This document shows, in pieces, positions 17,710 to 27,430 of a DNA stretch of 64,000 nucleotides. The notes under the pieces are model-generated. The model saw nothing but the letters and a program-made list of their open reading frames with translations. It was not told where the DNA came from and made no database searches. The stretch covers positions 3,536,501-3,600,500 of the forward strand of contig NZ_CP111079.1 of NCBI RefSeq assembly GCF_026278245.1, written 5' to 3'. Made by a program: the position numbers and the translations under genes. The stretch comes from Pontibacter kalidii (GTDB lineage: Bacteria > Bacteroidota > Bacteroidia > Cytophagales > Hymenobacteraceae). Within the stretch, counting starts at the first letter, position 1, and every line of letters begins with the position of its first letter.

Positions 17710-20040
17710 ATGAGAAACCTTATAGCAGGCCTGGCCCTTGTTGGCTTAGTGGCAGGCCCGATGGCGGCACTGGCACAGGACACCAAGTTTGCCCAGCTGG
17801 GGCAGGAACTGCCAACGCCTAACGCCTACCGTACGGCCTCGGGCGCCCCGGGCCATCAATACTGGCAGCAGCGTGCCGATTACAACATCAAAGTTGAGCT
17901 GGATGACGCGAACCAGTCCATTACCGGCACCGAGACCATCACTTACACCAACAACTCGCCGGACGTGCTTTCTTACCTGTGGGTGCAACTGGACCAGAAC
18001 ATCTTTGAGCCTAACTCGATGAGCAACCTGACGCAGACGGCGGAGCTGAAGAAGGACATGTCGCTGCGCGCTGTGGAGTACATGACGCGCGAGAAGTTCG
18101 ACGGCGGCTTTAAGATCAGCAAAGTGGCAGACCGTGGCGGCAAAGCGCTCTCCTATACCATCAACAACACCATGATGCGGATCGACCTGCCCACGCCGCT
18201 GAAGCCGAAGCAGAGCATTACTTTCAGCATCGATTGGAAAAACAACATCAACAACCAGAAAACATTGGGCGGCCGCTCGGGCTACGAGTATTTCCCGGAG
18301 GACGACAACTACCTCTACGAGATGGCCCAGTGGTTCCCGCGCATGGCCGTGTACGACGACGTGAACGGGTGGCAGCACAAGCAGTTTTTGGGCAGCGGCG
18401 AGTTTGCCTTGCCTTTCGGAGACTATAAAGTAAGCATCACCGTGCCTGCCGACCACGTGGTAGCCGCCACCGGCGAGCTGCAGAATGCCAGCCAGGTACT
18501 TTCCTCCACCCACCAGAAACGCTGGGCAGAAGCCGCCAAAAGCAACAAACCGGTGGTGATCGTGACGCAGGAGGAGGCCGAAAAAGCTGAGAAAACCAAG
18601 GCGAAGAACAAGAAAACCTGGGTATACTCCGCCGATAACGTGCGAGACTTTGCCTGGGCCAGCTCCCGTAAGTTTATCTGGGACGCCATGAACGTGAAAG
18701 TGGGTGGCAAGAACGTGCTCGCCATGTCCTACTACCCGAAGGAGGGCAACCCGCTATGGGGGCAGTACTCTACCGAGGCCGTGGCGCATACGCTGGAAGT
18801 ATACTCCAGGCACACCATCGACTACCCTTACCCGGTGGCTATTTCGGTGCACGGCCCGGTGGGCGGCATGGAGTACCCGATGATCTCCTTTAACGGCTAC
18901 CGCCCCGAGCCTGATGGCACCTACACCGACCGCCTGAAGTATGGTTTGATCTCGGTGATCATCCACGAGGTGGGCCATAACTTCTTCCCGATGATCATTA
19001 ACTCGGATGAGCGCCAATGGACATGGATGGACGAAGGCCTGAACACCTTTATGCAGTACCTGGCTGAGCAGGAATGGGAGCGCACTTACCCATCGCGCCG
19101 TGGCGAACCGCAGGATATTGTGGAATACATGAAGAGCGCCAAGAATACACAGGTGCCGATCATGACCAACTCGGAGTCGGTGTTGCAGTTTGGCAACAAC
19201 GCTTACGGCAAGCCGGCCACAGCCCTGAATGTTTTACGTGAAACAGTGATGGGCCGCGAGCTCTTCGACTATGCCTTTAAGGAATACGCTAAGCGCTGGG
19301 CCTTTAAGCACCCGATGCCTGCCGATTTCTTTAGAACGATGGAAGATGCCTCCGGCGTGGACCTGGACTGGTTCTGGAGAGGCTGGTTCTACACCACCGA
19401 CCACACCGACATTGCCCTAGCGGACGTGAAATGGTATACGATCGACTCGCAGGATCCGGCTTTTGTAAACGCACAGCTGCGCGAGCAGCAGAACAAAGCG
19501 CCTAAAACCCTGTCGCAGCAGCGCAACCTGACCGATATCAAGAAAACACGTGTAGAACTGCGCCCTGAGCTGAATGACTTCTACAACACTTATGACCCGC
19601 TGGCTACCACTGCCGCCGACGAGCAGGCCTACCGCCAGTTCCTGGGCCAGCTGACGCCAGAGCAGAAGGAGAAGCTGAACTCCGGCCTGAACTTCTACGA
19701 GGTGAGCTTCGAGAACCTGGGTGGCCTGGTCATGCCGCTGATCGTGCGCATGGCGTATGAGGATGGTTCTGAGGAAGTGGTGAACATCCCGGCGGAGATC
19801 TGGCGCTACAACAACGACCAGATCACAAAGGTATTCATTACCGAGAAGCCGGTGGTAAGCTTTGAGCTGGATCCCTACCTGCAGACAGCTGACACGGACC
19901 TGTCGAACAACGCCTTCCCGCGCAAAGTGTCTCCATCCCGCTTCGAACTGTTCAAGCAGCAGAACACCCGCCTGAACCCGATGCAACGTGAGCGCACCCC
20001 AAGCAGCAGCAGTAGCAGCCAAAGCGGCAGCGGTCAGTAA
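17710..20040 (+). CDS. M1 family zinc metallopeptidase (aminopeptidase N-like, secreted)
   Basis: A 776-residue exported peptidase. Signal peptide ends near ALAQ-D (residue 23). Zinc site HEVGH at 419-423 with the third ligand E442 (WMDEGLN), the HExxH-x18-E spacing of M1 enzymes; the exopeptidase GAMEN-equivalent is GGMEYP. N-terminal beta domain (about 50-300) and C-terminal helical part are present. The C terminus is a Ser-rich tail (SSSSSSQSGSGQ) after LNPMQRERTP, which may be a flexible linker without a sorting domain, so it is probably periplasmic. Co-directional with the HupE gene and ended by a strong terminator. Confidence 0.92.
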   Translation: MRNLIAGLALVGLVAGPMAALAQDTKFAQLGQELPTPNAYRTASGAPGHQYWQQRADYNIKVELDDANQSITGTETITYTNNSPDVLSYLWVQLDQNIFEPNSMSNLTQTAELKKDMSLRAVEYMTREKFDGGFKISKVADRGGKALSYTINNTMMRIDLPTPLKPKQSITFSIDWKNNINNQKTLGGRSGYEYFPEDDNYLYEMAQWFPRMAVYDDVNGWQHKQFLGSGEFALPFGDYKVSITVPADHVVAATGELQNASQVLSSTHQKRWAEAAKSNKPVVIVTQEEAEKAEKTKAKNKKTWVYSADNVRDFAWASSRKFIWDAMNVKVGGKNVLAMSYYPKEGNPLWGQYSTEAVAHTLEVYSRHTIDYPYPVAISVHGPVGGMEYPMISFNGYRPEPDGTYTDRLKYGLISVIIHEVGHNFFPMIINSDERQWTWMDEGLNTFMQYLAEQEWERTYPSRRGEPQDIVEYMKSAKNTQVPIMTNSESVLQFGNNAYGKPATALNVLRETVMGRELFDYAFKEYAKRWAFKHPMPADFFRTMEDASGVDLDWFWRGWFYTTDHTDIALADVKWYTIDSQDPAFVNAQLREQQNKAPKTLSQQRNLTDIKKTRVELRPELNDFYNTYDPLATTAADEQAYRQFLGQLTPEQKEKLNSGLNFYEVSFENLGGLVMPLIVRMAYEDGSEEVVNIPAEIWRYNNDQITKVFITEKPVVSFELDPYLQTADTDLSNNAFPRKVSPSRFELFKQQNTRLNPMQRERTPSSSSSSQSGSGQ

Positions 20041-20063
20041 GCTGTACTGAAGCCAACAAAAAA

Positions 20064-20100
20064 GCGCCTGCAGATGAGCTCTGCAGGCGCTTTTTTATTT
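20064..20100 (+). terminator. Terminator after M1 peptidase
   Basis: Arms GCGCCTGCAG / CTGCAGGCGC, 7-nt loop, then TTTTTT. Confidence 0.9.
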
Positions 20101-20147
20101 CATACTTTTCAGGTGCTCATTTAAAACCACCACTATCTGACCGGGCA

Positions 20148-21494
20148 TCAATCTGCCTCATACTTATCAATGAACTTGCGCCGGACCCTATCGCCGCGTC
20201 GCACGAACGGACGAATGATCAGGCGGGTGCCGTTTTCGTAGGTAAAGAACCTATAGGCCCAGTTGCTAAGCACCACCAGCTTGTTCCGGAAACCCACCAG
20301 CGCCATTACGTGCACGAACAGCCAGACAATCCAGGCAAAAAAGCCTCCAAAGTGCAGGTTGCCCGGCAAATCAGCCACGGCACGGTTACGACCAATGATC
20401 GCCAGGGAGCCCTTGTCTTTATACTTGAAAGGCTCCAGCGCCTCCCCGCGCAACAGGCGCGGCAGGTTCTTGCCCAGCAGCTTGCCTTGCTGAATGGCCG
20501 GCTGCGCCACGCCGGGGTGCCCCTTCGGGAACTCAGGCGTCTTCATAAAAGCAATGTCGCCAATGGCGAAGACATTATCGAAGCCCAGCACCTGGCTGTA
20601 CTCGTTCACAAGGATGCGCCCCCGCTCTACCGATGTCTCCGGCAGACCATCCACCAGGGCCCCGGCCACACCGGCTGCCCAGATAAGCGTATTCGTTTTG
20701 ATCTGCTCCCCGTTCTTTAGCGTCGCCACATCGCCGTCGTAGGAGCTGACCAGGGTGCCCAGGCGCATGTCCACGCCCAACTCCTTGAGGTATTTGTAGG
20801 TTTTCTCGCTTGCTTCCGCCGACATGGGCGGCAGCACACGGTCCATGCCTTCTACCAGGATGATGTTCATCTTGCCGAAGTCAAGGCCGGGGTAGTCGGT
20901 GGGCAGCACGTGGCTCCGCATCTCGGCGAGCGAGCCCGCCAGCTCCACCCCCGTCGGGCCAGCCCCCACAATCACGAAGTTCATGAGCGCCTGCCGCATT
21001 TCGGCATCTCTGGTCATGTTAGCCTGCTCAAAGCACTGCAGTATCTGGCTGCGCAGGTTTAGGGCCTCTGGCACCTGCTTGAGCGGGAAGGAGAACTTCT
21101 TGATCTGGTCGTTGCCGAAGTAGTTCGGTTTGGTGCCCGTAGCAATTACCAGGTAATCGTAGGAGATATCCCCGATCACTGTGGAAACAACCCTGGCTGT
21201 TGGGTCAACGCCCGTAACCTTCACCAACCTGAAATGGAAGTCCGGATACTTATCCGAGCCGAACATCTTGCGTAGCGGCTCGGCGATGGAGTCGGGCTCC
21301 AGACCGGCAGTGGCCACCTGGTAGAGGAGCGGCCAGAAACCATGGTAGTTCTGCCTGTCAAACATCACCACCTGGAAGTCCTTGTTGGGTAGCTTTTTGG
21401 CAAGGTTAATACCCCCGAAGCCTCCTCCAATAATAACGACGCGGGGCTTGGTAGAGTCAGGGATGTTAAGGGAGAGTTGTTCCGGTTCAAGCAT
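20148..21494 (-). CDS. ndh: Type II NADH dehydrogenase (NDH-2, FAD-dependent)
   Basis: A 448-residue single-subunit, non-proton-pumping NADH:quinone oxidoreductase. FAD-binding VVIIGGGFGGINLAKKL at about 19-35, NAD-binding VIVGAGPTGVELAGSLAEMR around 170, second FAD contact VFAIGDIAFM, and a C-terminal amphipathic helix (GGFFAWIVWLFVHVMALVGF) that attaches NDH-2 to the membrane. Catalytic AQPAIQQGK quinone-site motif is present. The genome also encodes complex I (29.3-44.2 kb), so the cell can choose between coupled and uncoupled NADH oxidation. Confidence 0.92.
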   Translation of the reverse strand: MLEPEQLSLNIPDSTKPRVVIIGGGFGGINLAKKLPNKDFQVVMFDRQNYHGFWPLLYQVATAGLEPDSIAEPLRKMFGSDKYPDFHFRLVKVTGVDPTARVVSTVIGDISYDYLVIATGTKPNYFGNDQIKKFSFPLKQVPEALNLRSQILQCFEQANMTRDAEMRQALMNFVIVGAGPTGVELAGSLAEMRSHVLPTDYPGLDFGKMNIILVEGMDRVLPPMSAEASEKTYKYLKELGVDMRLGTLVSSYDGDVATLKNGEQIKTNTLIWAAGVAGALVDGLPETSVERGRILVNEYSQVLGFDNVFAIGDIAFMKTPEFPKGHPGVAQPAIQQGKLLGKNLPRLLRGEALEPFKYKDKGSLAIIGRNRAVADLPGNLHFGGFFAWIVWLFVHVMALVGFRNKLVVLSNWAYRFFTYENGTRLIIRPFVRRGDRVRRKFIDKYEAD

Positions 21495-21694
21495 AGTATA
21501 TCTTGTTATGTATAGTAGTGGTATAAAGGTGCCTGCACATTATACTGGTATATACGCAAAACACCTTATGGCAACAAACGCATAGCGAAATTGTTCGTTG
21601 CCAAAACGGCCTCTGCTGTATGCAAAAGCCATAAATTATACTATACCTATACTTGCCGAAGCAAGTGCAGCATTGCACTTAAAATAAAGGAAAT

Positions 21695-22354
21695 TTACTT
21701 ATTGCCGTTAATAAGGCCGCGGAGCAGCTCCGGGATAGCCAGCATATTCACCGTAGGGGCCATAATACGGTTTTGCTGGTGCTGTATTTGCTGGTTTTGC
21801 CAGAAACGGTAGTTCTGCGCGTCGCTCATCGGGGTGATGCGGGCCAGCTCTTCCAGACGACGCGGGTCCAGGTCGCGGGTAATGATGGCATTGCCCCTGT
21901 CGGGTAGCCGTACGTTGGCCACGGCCTCCTTAAAATCACGCTCGGTTGGCCACGGGAATACCTCCACTGTGGGCAGTTCGGTTGGGTCCTCCTGCATCTG
22001 CATGATAATCGAGTAGCTCTGGCGCTCGTAGTTCTCAGGGATGATGAGGTACTGCGACTTAAAGCCCAGCGCAGCGAAAAGCACGCTGTCGCCAGCCAGC
22101 ACCGGCATCGAGAAATAGCCGTAATCGTTGGTATAGGTGCCGCGGTTGGTGCCCGGCACGTAAACGCCTGCCCCTGCCACGCCATACAGGCTGTCGCCGG
22201 TGGCCACAAAGCCCGACAGCTGCACCACGCGCTGCTTACTTTGCGCCTGCGCCTGGTCGGGTGCCAGCAGCAGCAAAACCAGCGGGAGCCACAACCACTT
22301 CAGTATGTTAGGAAAGCGGACATGAAGTATGGCGGGAAAGATCATAGGATACAA
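21695..22354 (-). CDS. Secreted protein with carboxypeptidase-like regulatory domain
   Basis: A 219-residue exported protein. Signal peptide (WLWLPLVLLLLAPDQAQA) ends near residue 37, followed by a carboxypeptidase-regulatory-like (Ig-like) beta domain: VQLSGFVATGDSLYGVAGAG, NRGTYTNDYGYFSMPVLAGD, LFAALGFKSQYLIIP. This is the domain found at the N terminus of TonB-dependent receptors, here free-standing. The C-terminal half (ERDFKEAVANVRLPDRGNAI onward, Gln/Asn-rich end) is unfamiliar. About 200 bp upstream of ndh on the same strand. Confidence 0.75.
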   Translation of the reverse strand: MYPMIFPAILHVRFPNILKWLWLPLVLLLLAPDQAQAQSKQRVVQLSGFVATGDSLYGVAGAGVYVPGTNRGTYTNDYGYFSMPVLAGDSVLFAALGFKSQYLIIPENYERQSYSIIMQMQEDPTELPTVEVFPWPTERDFKEAVANVRLPDRGNAIITRDLDPRRLEELARITPMSDAQNYRFWQNQQIQHQQNRIMAPTVNMLAIPELLRGLINGNK

Positions 22355-22392
22355 TTATACTTATTAATTCTTTTATAATAGCCACTTTTGGC

Positions 22393-22400
22393 TAAATTTG
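22393..22400 (+). promoter_or_regulatory. -7 promoter box upstream of ArsR-type regulator
   Basis: TAAATTTG matches TAnnTTTG 32 bp before the ATG at 22433; no clear -33 TTG. It overlaps the longer possible reading frame (from 22388) and so argues for the later start. Confidence 0.5.
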
Positions 22401-22432
22401 TTCAGGCTGCCCCTAGCCACCACCACTGCCCT

Positions 22433-22819
22433 ATGAGACTAAAACACTTCAGCCTGGCCTTCGGGCAGCAGATCCTAAAGGCACTTGCCGACGAGTCCAG
22501 GCTCCGCATCCTGCACCTGATTCTGCGCAACCGCGAGATGTGCACCTCCGACCTGGAACAGGTGCTGGACTTTACGCAGACCAAGACCTCGCGCCACCTG
22601 GCTTACCTGCGCAATGCCGGGCTGGTAGCCCCCCGCAAGCTGGACCAATGGGTGTATTATGGTGTTAAGGAGGAGGCTGCCGACTTCGTGAACCAGATTT
22701 TCACCTACATGGAGCGCGACACGGCCCTGCAGAAAGACCTGGAAGTATACCATATTTTATACTCTAACCGCGAGCTGGCCGTTACAAAGCTGCAGAACCG
22801 CCGCTGGATACCTTCTTAA
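22433..22819 (+). CDS. ArsR family transcriptional regulator
   Basis: A 128-residue winged-helix DNA-binding protein. Helices LKALADESRLRILHLILRNR, then MCTSDLEQVLDFTQTKTSRH as the helix-turn-helix and LAYLRNAGLVAPRKLDQWVY as the wing. The usual ELCVC metal-binding motif is absent (EMCTSDL keeps a single Cys), so metal sensing is not assured. Start at 22433 (MRLKHFSLAFG) is chosen because the upstream extension overlaps a -7 box. No obvious target operon adjoins it. Confidence 0.87.
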   Translation: MRLKHFSLAFGQQILKALADESRLRILHLILRNREMCTSDLEQVLDFTQTKTSRHLAYLRNAGLVAPRKLDQWVYYGVKEEAADFVNQIFTYMERDTALQKDLEVYHILYSNRELAVTKLQNRRWIPS

Positions 22820-22959
22820 GAGGGCACGCAAAGTATAACTCCCGAACCAATGTTTTAGTATGGCAGTTCCACCGCGCGCCTTTACTTTCTCCTCCGTTCC
22901 CGAAACATCCGCCCTGCAATGGCGTTGTACTCTTACCTAAGCCCCTACTTATTTCCTTT

Positions 22960-23661
22960 ATGAAGACCTACACACACATCCTCTTTGACCTGGACCATAC
23001 TTTGTGGGATTTTGAGAAGAACTCAGAGGAGACCCTTTATACTTTATATGAGCAGTTTGAGCTGGCAAAGCACGGCAAGTTTACGTGCGACTCGTTCTAC
23101 CGCAAGTATAAATTCGTGAATACCCGCCTCTGGGACCTCTATAACAGAGGCAGGATCTCGCAGCAGGAGCTGCGCCGGAGCCGCTTTGTGAAAACCCTGA
23201 CCGGCCTGGGACTGGCCGAGCACGAGGTGCCCGAGGGTATCTCGGAGGCGTACATTGCGCTTTGCCCCACCAAAACGGCGGTGTTCCCCTATACCTACGA
23301 CGTGCTGCAATACCTGCAGCCAAAGTATGGGCTCCACATCATCACCAACGGCTTCAAGGAGGTGCAGCAGGTAAAAATGAGCGCGGCTATGCTCCACGAT
23401 TACTTCGGGGAGGTGGTTACCTCGGAGTGCTGCGGGTACAAAAAGCCGGACCAGCGCATGTTCCACCACCTGCTGGACCGGGTGAACGTGCGCCCCGAGG
23501 AGTGCCTGATGGTCGGCGACAACTACGAGTGCGACATTGAGGGCGCCCGCAGCGCCGGCATAGACCAGGTATACTTTAACCCCGAGAAGAGCAAGGCCCG
23601 CAAAAGGCCCAAGCCAACGTATGAGATCAGCTGCCTGAGCGAGCTGAAACGGATTCTATAA
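22960..23661 (+). CDS. HAD-superfamily noncanonical pyrimidine nucleotidase (YjjG-like)
   Basis: A 233-residue HAD phosphatase, probably removing phosphate from non-canonical pyrimidine nucleotides as a pool-cleaning enzyme. Motif I FDLDHTLWDFEKN (nucleophile Asp at residue 10, acid Asp at 12), motif II ITNGF (Thr), motif III Lys in GYKKPDQRMF, and motif IV GDNYECDIEGA. The helical cap following motif I and the LWDFEKN stretch are typical of the YjjG/YfnB subgroup. Single gene with a terminator. Confidence 0.88.
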   Translation: MKTYTHILFDLDHTLWDFEKNSEETLYTLYEQFELAKHGKFTCDSFYRKYKFVNTRLWDLYNRGRISQQELRRSRFVKTLTGLGLAEHEVPEGISEAYIALCPTKTAVFPYTYDVLQYLQPKYGLHIITNGFKEVQQVKMSAAMLHDYFGEVVTSECCGYKKPDQRMFHHLLDRVNVRPEECLMVGDNYECDIEGARSAGIDQVYFNPEKSKARKRPKPTYEISCLSELKRIL

Positions 23662-23668
23662 AAAATCA

Positions 23669-23702
23669 AAAAGGGCGATGGAAAACCACCGCCCTTTCTG
23701 TT
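23669..23702. terminator. Bidirectional terminator
   Basis: Arms AAGGGCGATGG / CCACCGCCCTTT (one mismatch) with AAAA loop; A-rich left and T-rich right flanks. Serves the nucleotidase (+) and the gene at 23720 (-). Confidence 0.8.
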
Positions 23703-23719
23703 TATACTTGGCTGTATAC

Positions 23720-24130
23720 TTAGTCTTTAATGTCGGCTGCCGTTTCCAGCGACCTGAACTCGGACTGCAGCATTTTGATCTTGCCCTTGTCATCGGTGCC
23801 GAGTTCTTTTTCTACTGTCTCCTTGTGTGCGTTTAGCCTTTCCAGCACATTCTTGGCGTTTTGCCACTCTTCGTCACCCCAGGCGCCTTTCTGCTCGCGC
23901 ACATTCTCCATAAAAGTGATGTAGGCCTGGCGCGTGTTAGCCGCCGTTATGGTGCTGATATCGGCAAACTCACCCAGCAGCTCCTGCTGCATGGGCAGCT
24001 TATCGTCTTGCAGGGTTACTACCACCGTCTCAGCTTTGGCAGATGTAAGGTTTGTAGCTTCGGCAGCAAAAGAAAAGCCTAAGGCTGCTGCCAACATTAC
24101 TTTTGCGTACGTTTTATTCGATTTTTTCAT
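23720..24130 (-). CDS. Small exported protein of unknown function
   Basis: A 136-residue protein I do not recognise. The ATG at 24130 (MKKSNKTYAKV) starts a normal signal peptide (LAAALGFSFAAEA); the longer frame from 24202 adds an implausible N terminus. The mature part is helical and charged: LPMQQELLGEFADISTITAA, RQAYITFMENVREQKGAW, WQNAKNVLERLNAHKETVEK. Family resemblance to small periplasmic helical-bundle proteins is only structural. Acidic C terminus (AADIKD). Confidence 0.7.
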   Translation of the reverse strand: MKKSNKTYAKVMLAAALGFSFAAEATNLTSAKAETVVVTLQDDKLPMQQELLGEFADISTITAANTRQAYITFMENVREQKGAWGDEEWQNAKNVLERLNAHKETVEKELGTDDKGKIKMLQSEFRSLETAADIKD

Positions 24131-24541
24131 AATTCTTAAAATTTGGTAACACAGCCGCTGCCTACAGGCAAGGGCCGGAACCTTATACGCAATAGAGTGC
24201 AATTTTTGTTACACTCAAGCTCCATATAAACTCAGCAAACCTTACCTTTTTACGTTATATTAAAGGATTTTGCACAAAAAAGCACGCACACCAGTGCAAT
24301 TCTACTTAACAAAGGGACTTGTATCTTAACGCTTTCGCAACACATGGACGGCACACGATGAATGGTAAAAGCAAATCAGGTATTGACCTATACACAAAAG
24401 CCGTAGAAAAGTATACCTGATTAATCGGCTGGCATGAAATGATAAGCTGTAAACATGGCTGACATAAAAAAATATGGCCTACAGATTGCGTCCTGCAATC
24501 TGTAGGCCATAGTCAGTTCTGCCTCCTTACAGCTCCTGCTG
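24131..24541. other. Intergenic region with terminator only
   Basis: 411 bp between two minus-strand genes. It holds the long hairpin at 24474-24510 and A/T-rich sequence 24230-24330; no ORF, promoter box matching TAnnTTTG, or RNA gene recognised. Confidence 0.4.
24465..24512 (-). terminator. Long-stem terminator after GH20 gene
   Basis: Perfect 16-bp arms ATGGCCTACAGATTGC / GCAATCTGTAGGCCAT with a 5-nt loop; read on the minus strand a TATTTTTTT tract follows. Confidence 0.88.
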
Positions 24542-27118
24542 CTACATGGAGCTTTGATTTTGCACGGTTATGGTATGCCCTCCCCGTCCTGCGGCATTGA
24601 AGACCCGTAGCTTCACTGCTCCGGTTGCCACAATAGGCTCGGTGTAGGCAGGGCTGGTTTTGGTTGGCTCTGTGCCGTCCGTCGTGTATCGGATGGTAAA
24701 GCCTGGGAACTGCACATTGGCCGCTACCTTTCCGTCTACCACCTTTGCACCCGCCGTCGGGATTCTGTACCCATACCCTCCTGCGAAGTGATCCAGCCGT
24801 GGCAGCTCCCGCTTACCTACCACGTTGATAAACTCAGACCAGGCCTGGCTGTAAAGCTTTTCGCTTGTTGCCGGGGCTTTTTCTTTGGCCCAGTCAGGGT
24901 CTTTCGCCCAGGCGCGCTCGGCCACGCCCAGCAGTTTGGGCAGCAGTTTATACTCGAAGTCTTCGGTGGTAATATTCGTCTCAGACCAGAGCGGCGCTTC
25001 AATGCCCACAATATTTGCCTTTCCTTTCTCCGTCAGTGCCTCCTTGCTCTTGATGATGGACCGGTCCAGCGGATTACCCTTATCATCCTCCTTCAGGTTG
25101 CGGAGGTAATCGTAGGGTATAAAGTAAAACGGTTTGTCGATGTCTACATAGCCGCCCCAGTAGAGGCCTGGCTCACTATAGGAAGGGTTATAGGCAAGGT
25201 CCAGGTAAAAGTGGGTCACCCCAGTCAGGATGACTTTATACCCGGCATTCGCCATGCGGTAAGCCAGGTCCTCGGCACCTGAGCCAGGATTGTTTTTCCA
25301 TACATTCACGTGGAAGTTTTCAGAGGCGAACTGCTGGTTCGGCACCCAATTCACCTTTTCGTTCTTAACTTCTTTTCGCAGCCCTATTTCCTCCCAGCCC
25401 GACAGGTACAGGCCGCGCTCCTGCAGCATCTGGTTTACCTTGTCGAAATAGTAATACCACAGGTCGTCTGCGTTTTTAACCTTTGGGTTCTGGCTGATAA
25501 GACGCTGTACGGAGGGCGATTTCTCCCACACGCCTGCCGGCACCTCATCCCCCCCAAAGTGTATGGTGTGCAGTGGCGCTTCTGCCTCTTTATACATGCT
25601 CCTGATCTCATCCACCACTGTCTCCAGGAAGTTGTAGGTAGAAGGCAGCGACACATCCATGATGTTGTCGTTCCAGCCCTGCACCGAGCGGTAAACCGAC
25701 TTATCGTTCAGGTCGCGCAGCAGGTAGCGTTCCGCTTCCTCCTTCTTACCCTCGTCCATCAGTTTCATGTAGCGGGCATCCATGGCCTTTATGGCAGCCC
25801 TGGCGTGGCCCGGAGTCTCAATCTCCGGGATCACCTCGATGTGGCGGTCGCGCGCATACTGGAGTATCTCGATAAAGTCTTCCCTGCTGTAAAAGCCCGT
25901 GCCTGCTTTATTGCTTGCATCCGGGCCGGAGCCGTAAGAAGGCACAATGCTGCTTCTGCCATCGGTAGTATGGGCACGCGTGCCGCCCACAGCGGTAAGC
26001 TCCGGCAACGGACGAATTTCAAGGCGCCATCCCTCGTCCTCGCTGAAGTGGAAATGCAGCTTGTTCATCTTGTACAGGGCCATCACGTCCAACACCTTCA
26101 GCACCTCCGCCTTAGGCTGAAAGTTGCGGGCCATGTCCATCATGAAACCTCTGTACCCAAAGCGCGGGGCGTCCTTCACTTCTACGCCTGCCACTTCTAC
26201 AGTAGCTGCCTTGCCCGCGTAAGCGGTAGCCGGCAGCAGCGTTTTAAGCGACTGCACACCGTAGAAAGCGCCGGCAGGTGAGGAAGCGGTGATCTCTATC
26301 CGCTCCGGGTTTACACTTAATGTATACTCTTCTGCTCCCATGCCAGGCTTTTTCCTGAGAAAAATTGCCTTGCCGGTAGCACTGCTCTGTACGGCAGGTT
26401 TCTGCCCCAAGGCTGTAGCCAGTACCGTTGACAGGTGCTCGGCTTCTCTTCTGAAGGCTGCATCGGCTACCACACTTACCTTTGCGTCTACAATAAAAGG
26501 CTTTCCTTTTTCCTGGTACGAAACCGGAGTCGGGAAAACTTTGGTCAGCGCTGTCGCCGGCAGGTCCTGTATAGCGGCATTAGCCTCATAAACCTTCGCT
26601 GCGAACTGTTGCGTGGCCTCCTCGAAGTGCTTACCCGGCTCAATTTCCAGCGAAACAGGAATGCCTTTCCCCGGCTCCGCATCATAAACGATATAGAACC
26701 CTCTAGGGAAGTTGGAGACATTGCGGACAGCGCGGCCCAGCACCTCTACTGTACCCGACGCACCAGGCGCTATTGCCTCGAACTCGGGCCCCGGCGCCAG
26801 GAAGTGCAGGTCGCCGTTGAAGTGCTCTATGGTCGCCACCGTAGAATCAGCCGCTTTCAGTGCGCCTCCGTTAAAATAGAGCTTCCACCCTTTGGCAGGC
26901 AGTGCCTCCTGACCGTTATTGGTGATCGTTAATACCGACCGGGATTGCCCCCTGTTCTGGTATTGGTTTTCGGCCAGCTCTAACTTCAGGCTCAGGCCCT
27001 GCGCTTCTGCCCCCGTTTCACTGGCAGCCGACACGGCAGTGGTATCCGAGGAAATCTGGGAGCAACTCATAAGCATGGCCTGGGCGAGCAGCCATACTCC
27101 TACGGTTAGTTTTTTCAT
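24542..27118 (-). CDS. Beta-N-acetylhexosaminidase, GH20 lipoprotein
   Basis: An 858-residue exo-acting hexosaminidase that trims GlcNAc/GalNAc from chitin oligomers or glycans. Lipobox LMSC near residue 18; an N-terminal CHB_HEX-type carbohydrate-binding domain (NQYQNRGQSRSVLTITNNGQ to about residue 160), GH20b domain, GH20 barrel starting RFGYRGFMMDMARNFQPK, and catalytic pair D-E in HFGGDEVPAGVWE (about residue 519). A C-terminal chitobiase-like module (GFTIRYTTDGTEPTKTSP) ends the protein. Start at 27118 (MKKLTVGVW) chosen over 27157 because it gives a proper lipoprotein signal. Domain set equals that of chitobiases. Confidence 0.93.
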   Translation of the reverse strand: MKKLTVGVWLLAQAMLMSCSQISSDTTAVSAASETGAEAQGLSLKLELAENQYQNRGQSRSVLTITNNGQEALPAKGWKLYFNGGALKAADSTVATIEHFNGDLHFLAPGPEFEAIAPGASGTVEVLGRAVRNVSNFPRGFYIVYDAEPGKGIPVSLEIEPGKHFEEATQQFAAKVYEANAAIQDLPATALTKVFPTPVSYQEKGKPFIVDAKVSVVADAAFRREAEHLSTVLATALGQKPAVQSSATGKAIFLRKKPGMGAEEYTLSVNPERIEITASSPAGAFYGVQSLKTLLPATAYAGKAATVEVAGVEVKDAPRFGYRGFMMDMARNFQPKAEVLKVLDVMALYKMNKLHFHFSEDEGWRLEIRPLPELTAVGGTRAHTTDGRSSIVPSYGSGPDASNKAGTGFYSREDFIEILQYARDRHIEVIPEIETPGHARAAIKAMDARYMKLMDEGKKEEAERYLLRDLNDKSVYRSVQGWNDNIMDVSLPSTYNFLETVVDEIRSMYKEAEAPLHTIHFGGDEVPAGVWEKSPSVQRLISQNPKVKNADDLWYYYFDKVNQMLQERGLYLSGWEEIGLRKEVKNEKVNWVPNQQFASENFHVNVWKNNPGSGAEDLAYRMANAGYKVILTGVTHFYLDLAYNPSYSEPGLYWGGYVDIDKPFYFIPYDYLRNLKEDDKGNPLDRSIIKSKEALTEKGKANIVGIEAPLWSETNITTEDFEYKLLPKLLGVAERAWAKDPDWAKEKAPATSEKLYSQAWSEFINVVGKRELPRLDHFAGGYGYRIPTAGAKVVDGKVAANVQFPGFTIRYTTDGTEPTKTSPAYTEPIVATGAVKLRVFNAAGRGGHTITVQNQSSM

Positions 27119-27430
27119 ATCTTCTGTTTGTATAAGACCAAGTGGACAATGCGTCACTTACTCGCTATCAATTTATAAATAATTTAGAGATATAATAAAA
27201 TAGGTATAGCTAGATTTAGCAACACCAGGCAGAAAGTATAGCCACGACACCTGCTGCGCTTACGGAAGCCATCCTTACGCATGCCCAAGGTATAATGCCA
27301 CACCCCGGCTAAAGCTCTCGCCGGTTCATGCCAAAAAATCAAATAATAAGCCTTATCTTTGTCTAGATGGCCTTCAGGGGCCGTATTTAAAGTATACACA
27401 TTTAATTCTGAATCTGTAACGATATACGTA
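27119..27430. promoter_or_regulatory. Divergent intergenic region GH20 / pruA
   Basis: 312 bp. For pruA a TATCTTTG box (27354-27361) sits 69 bp before the ATG, without a well-placed -33 TTG. Two AAGTATA words occur (near 27235 and 27390). A short minus-strand ORF here (27184-27525) overlaps pruA and is not supported. Confidence 0.45.
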
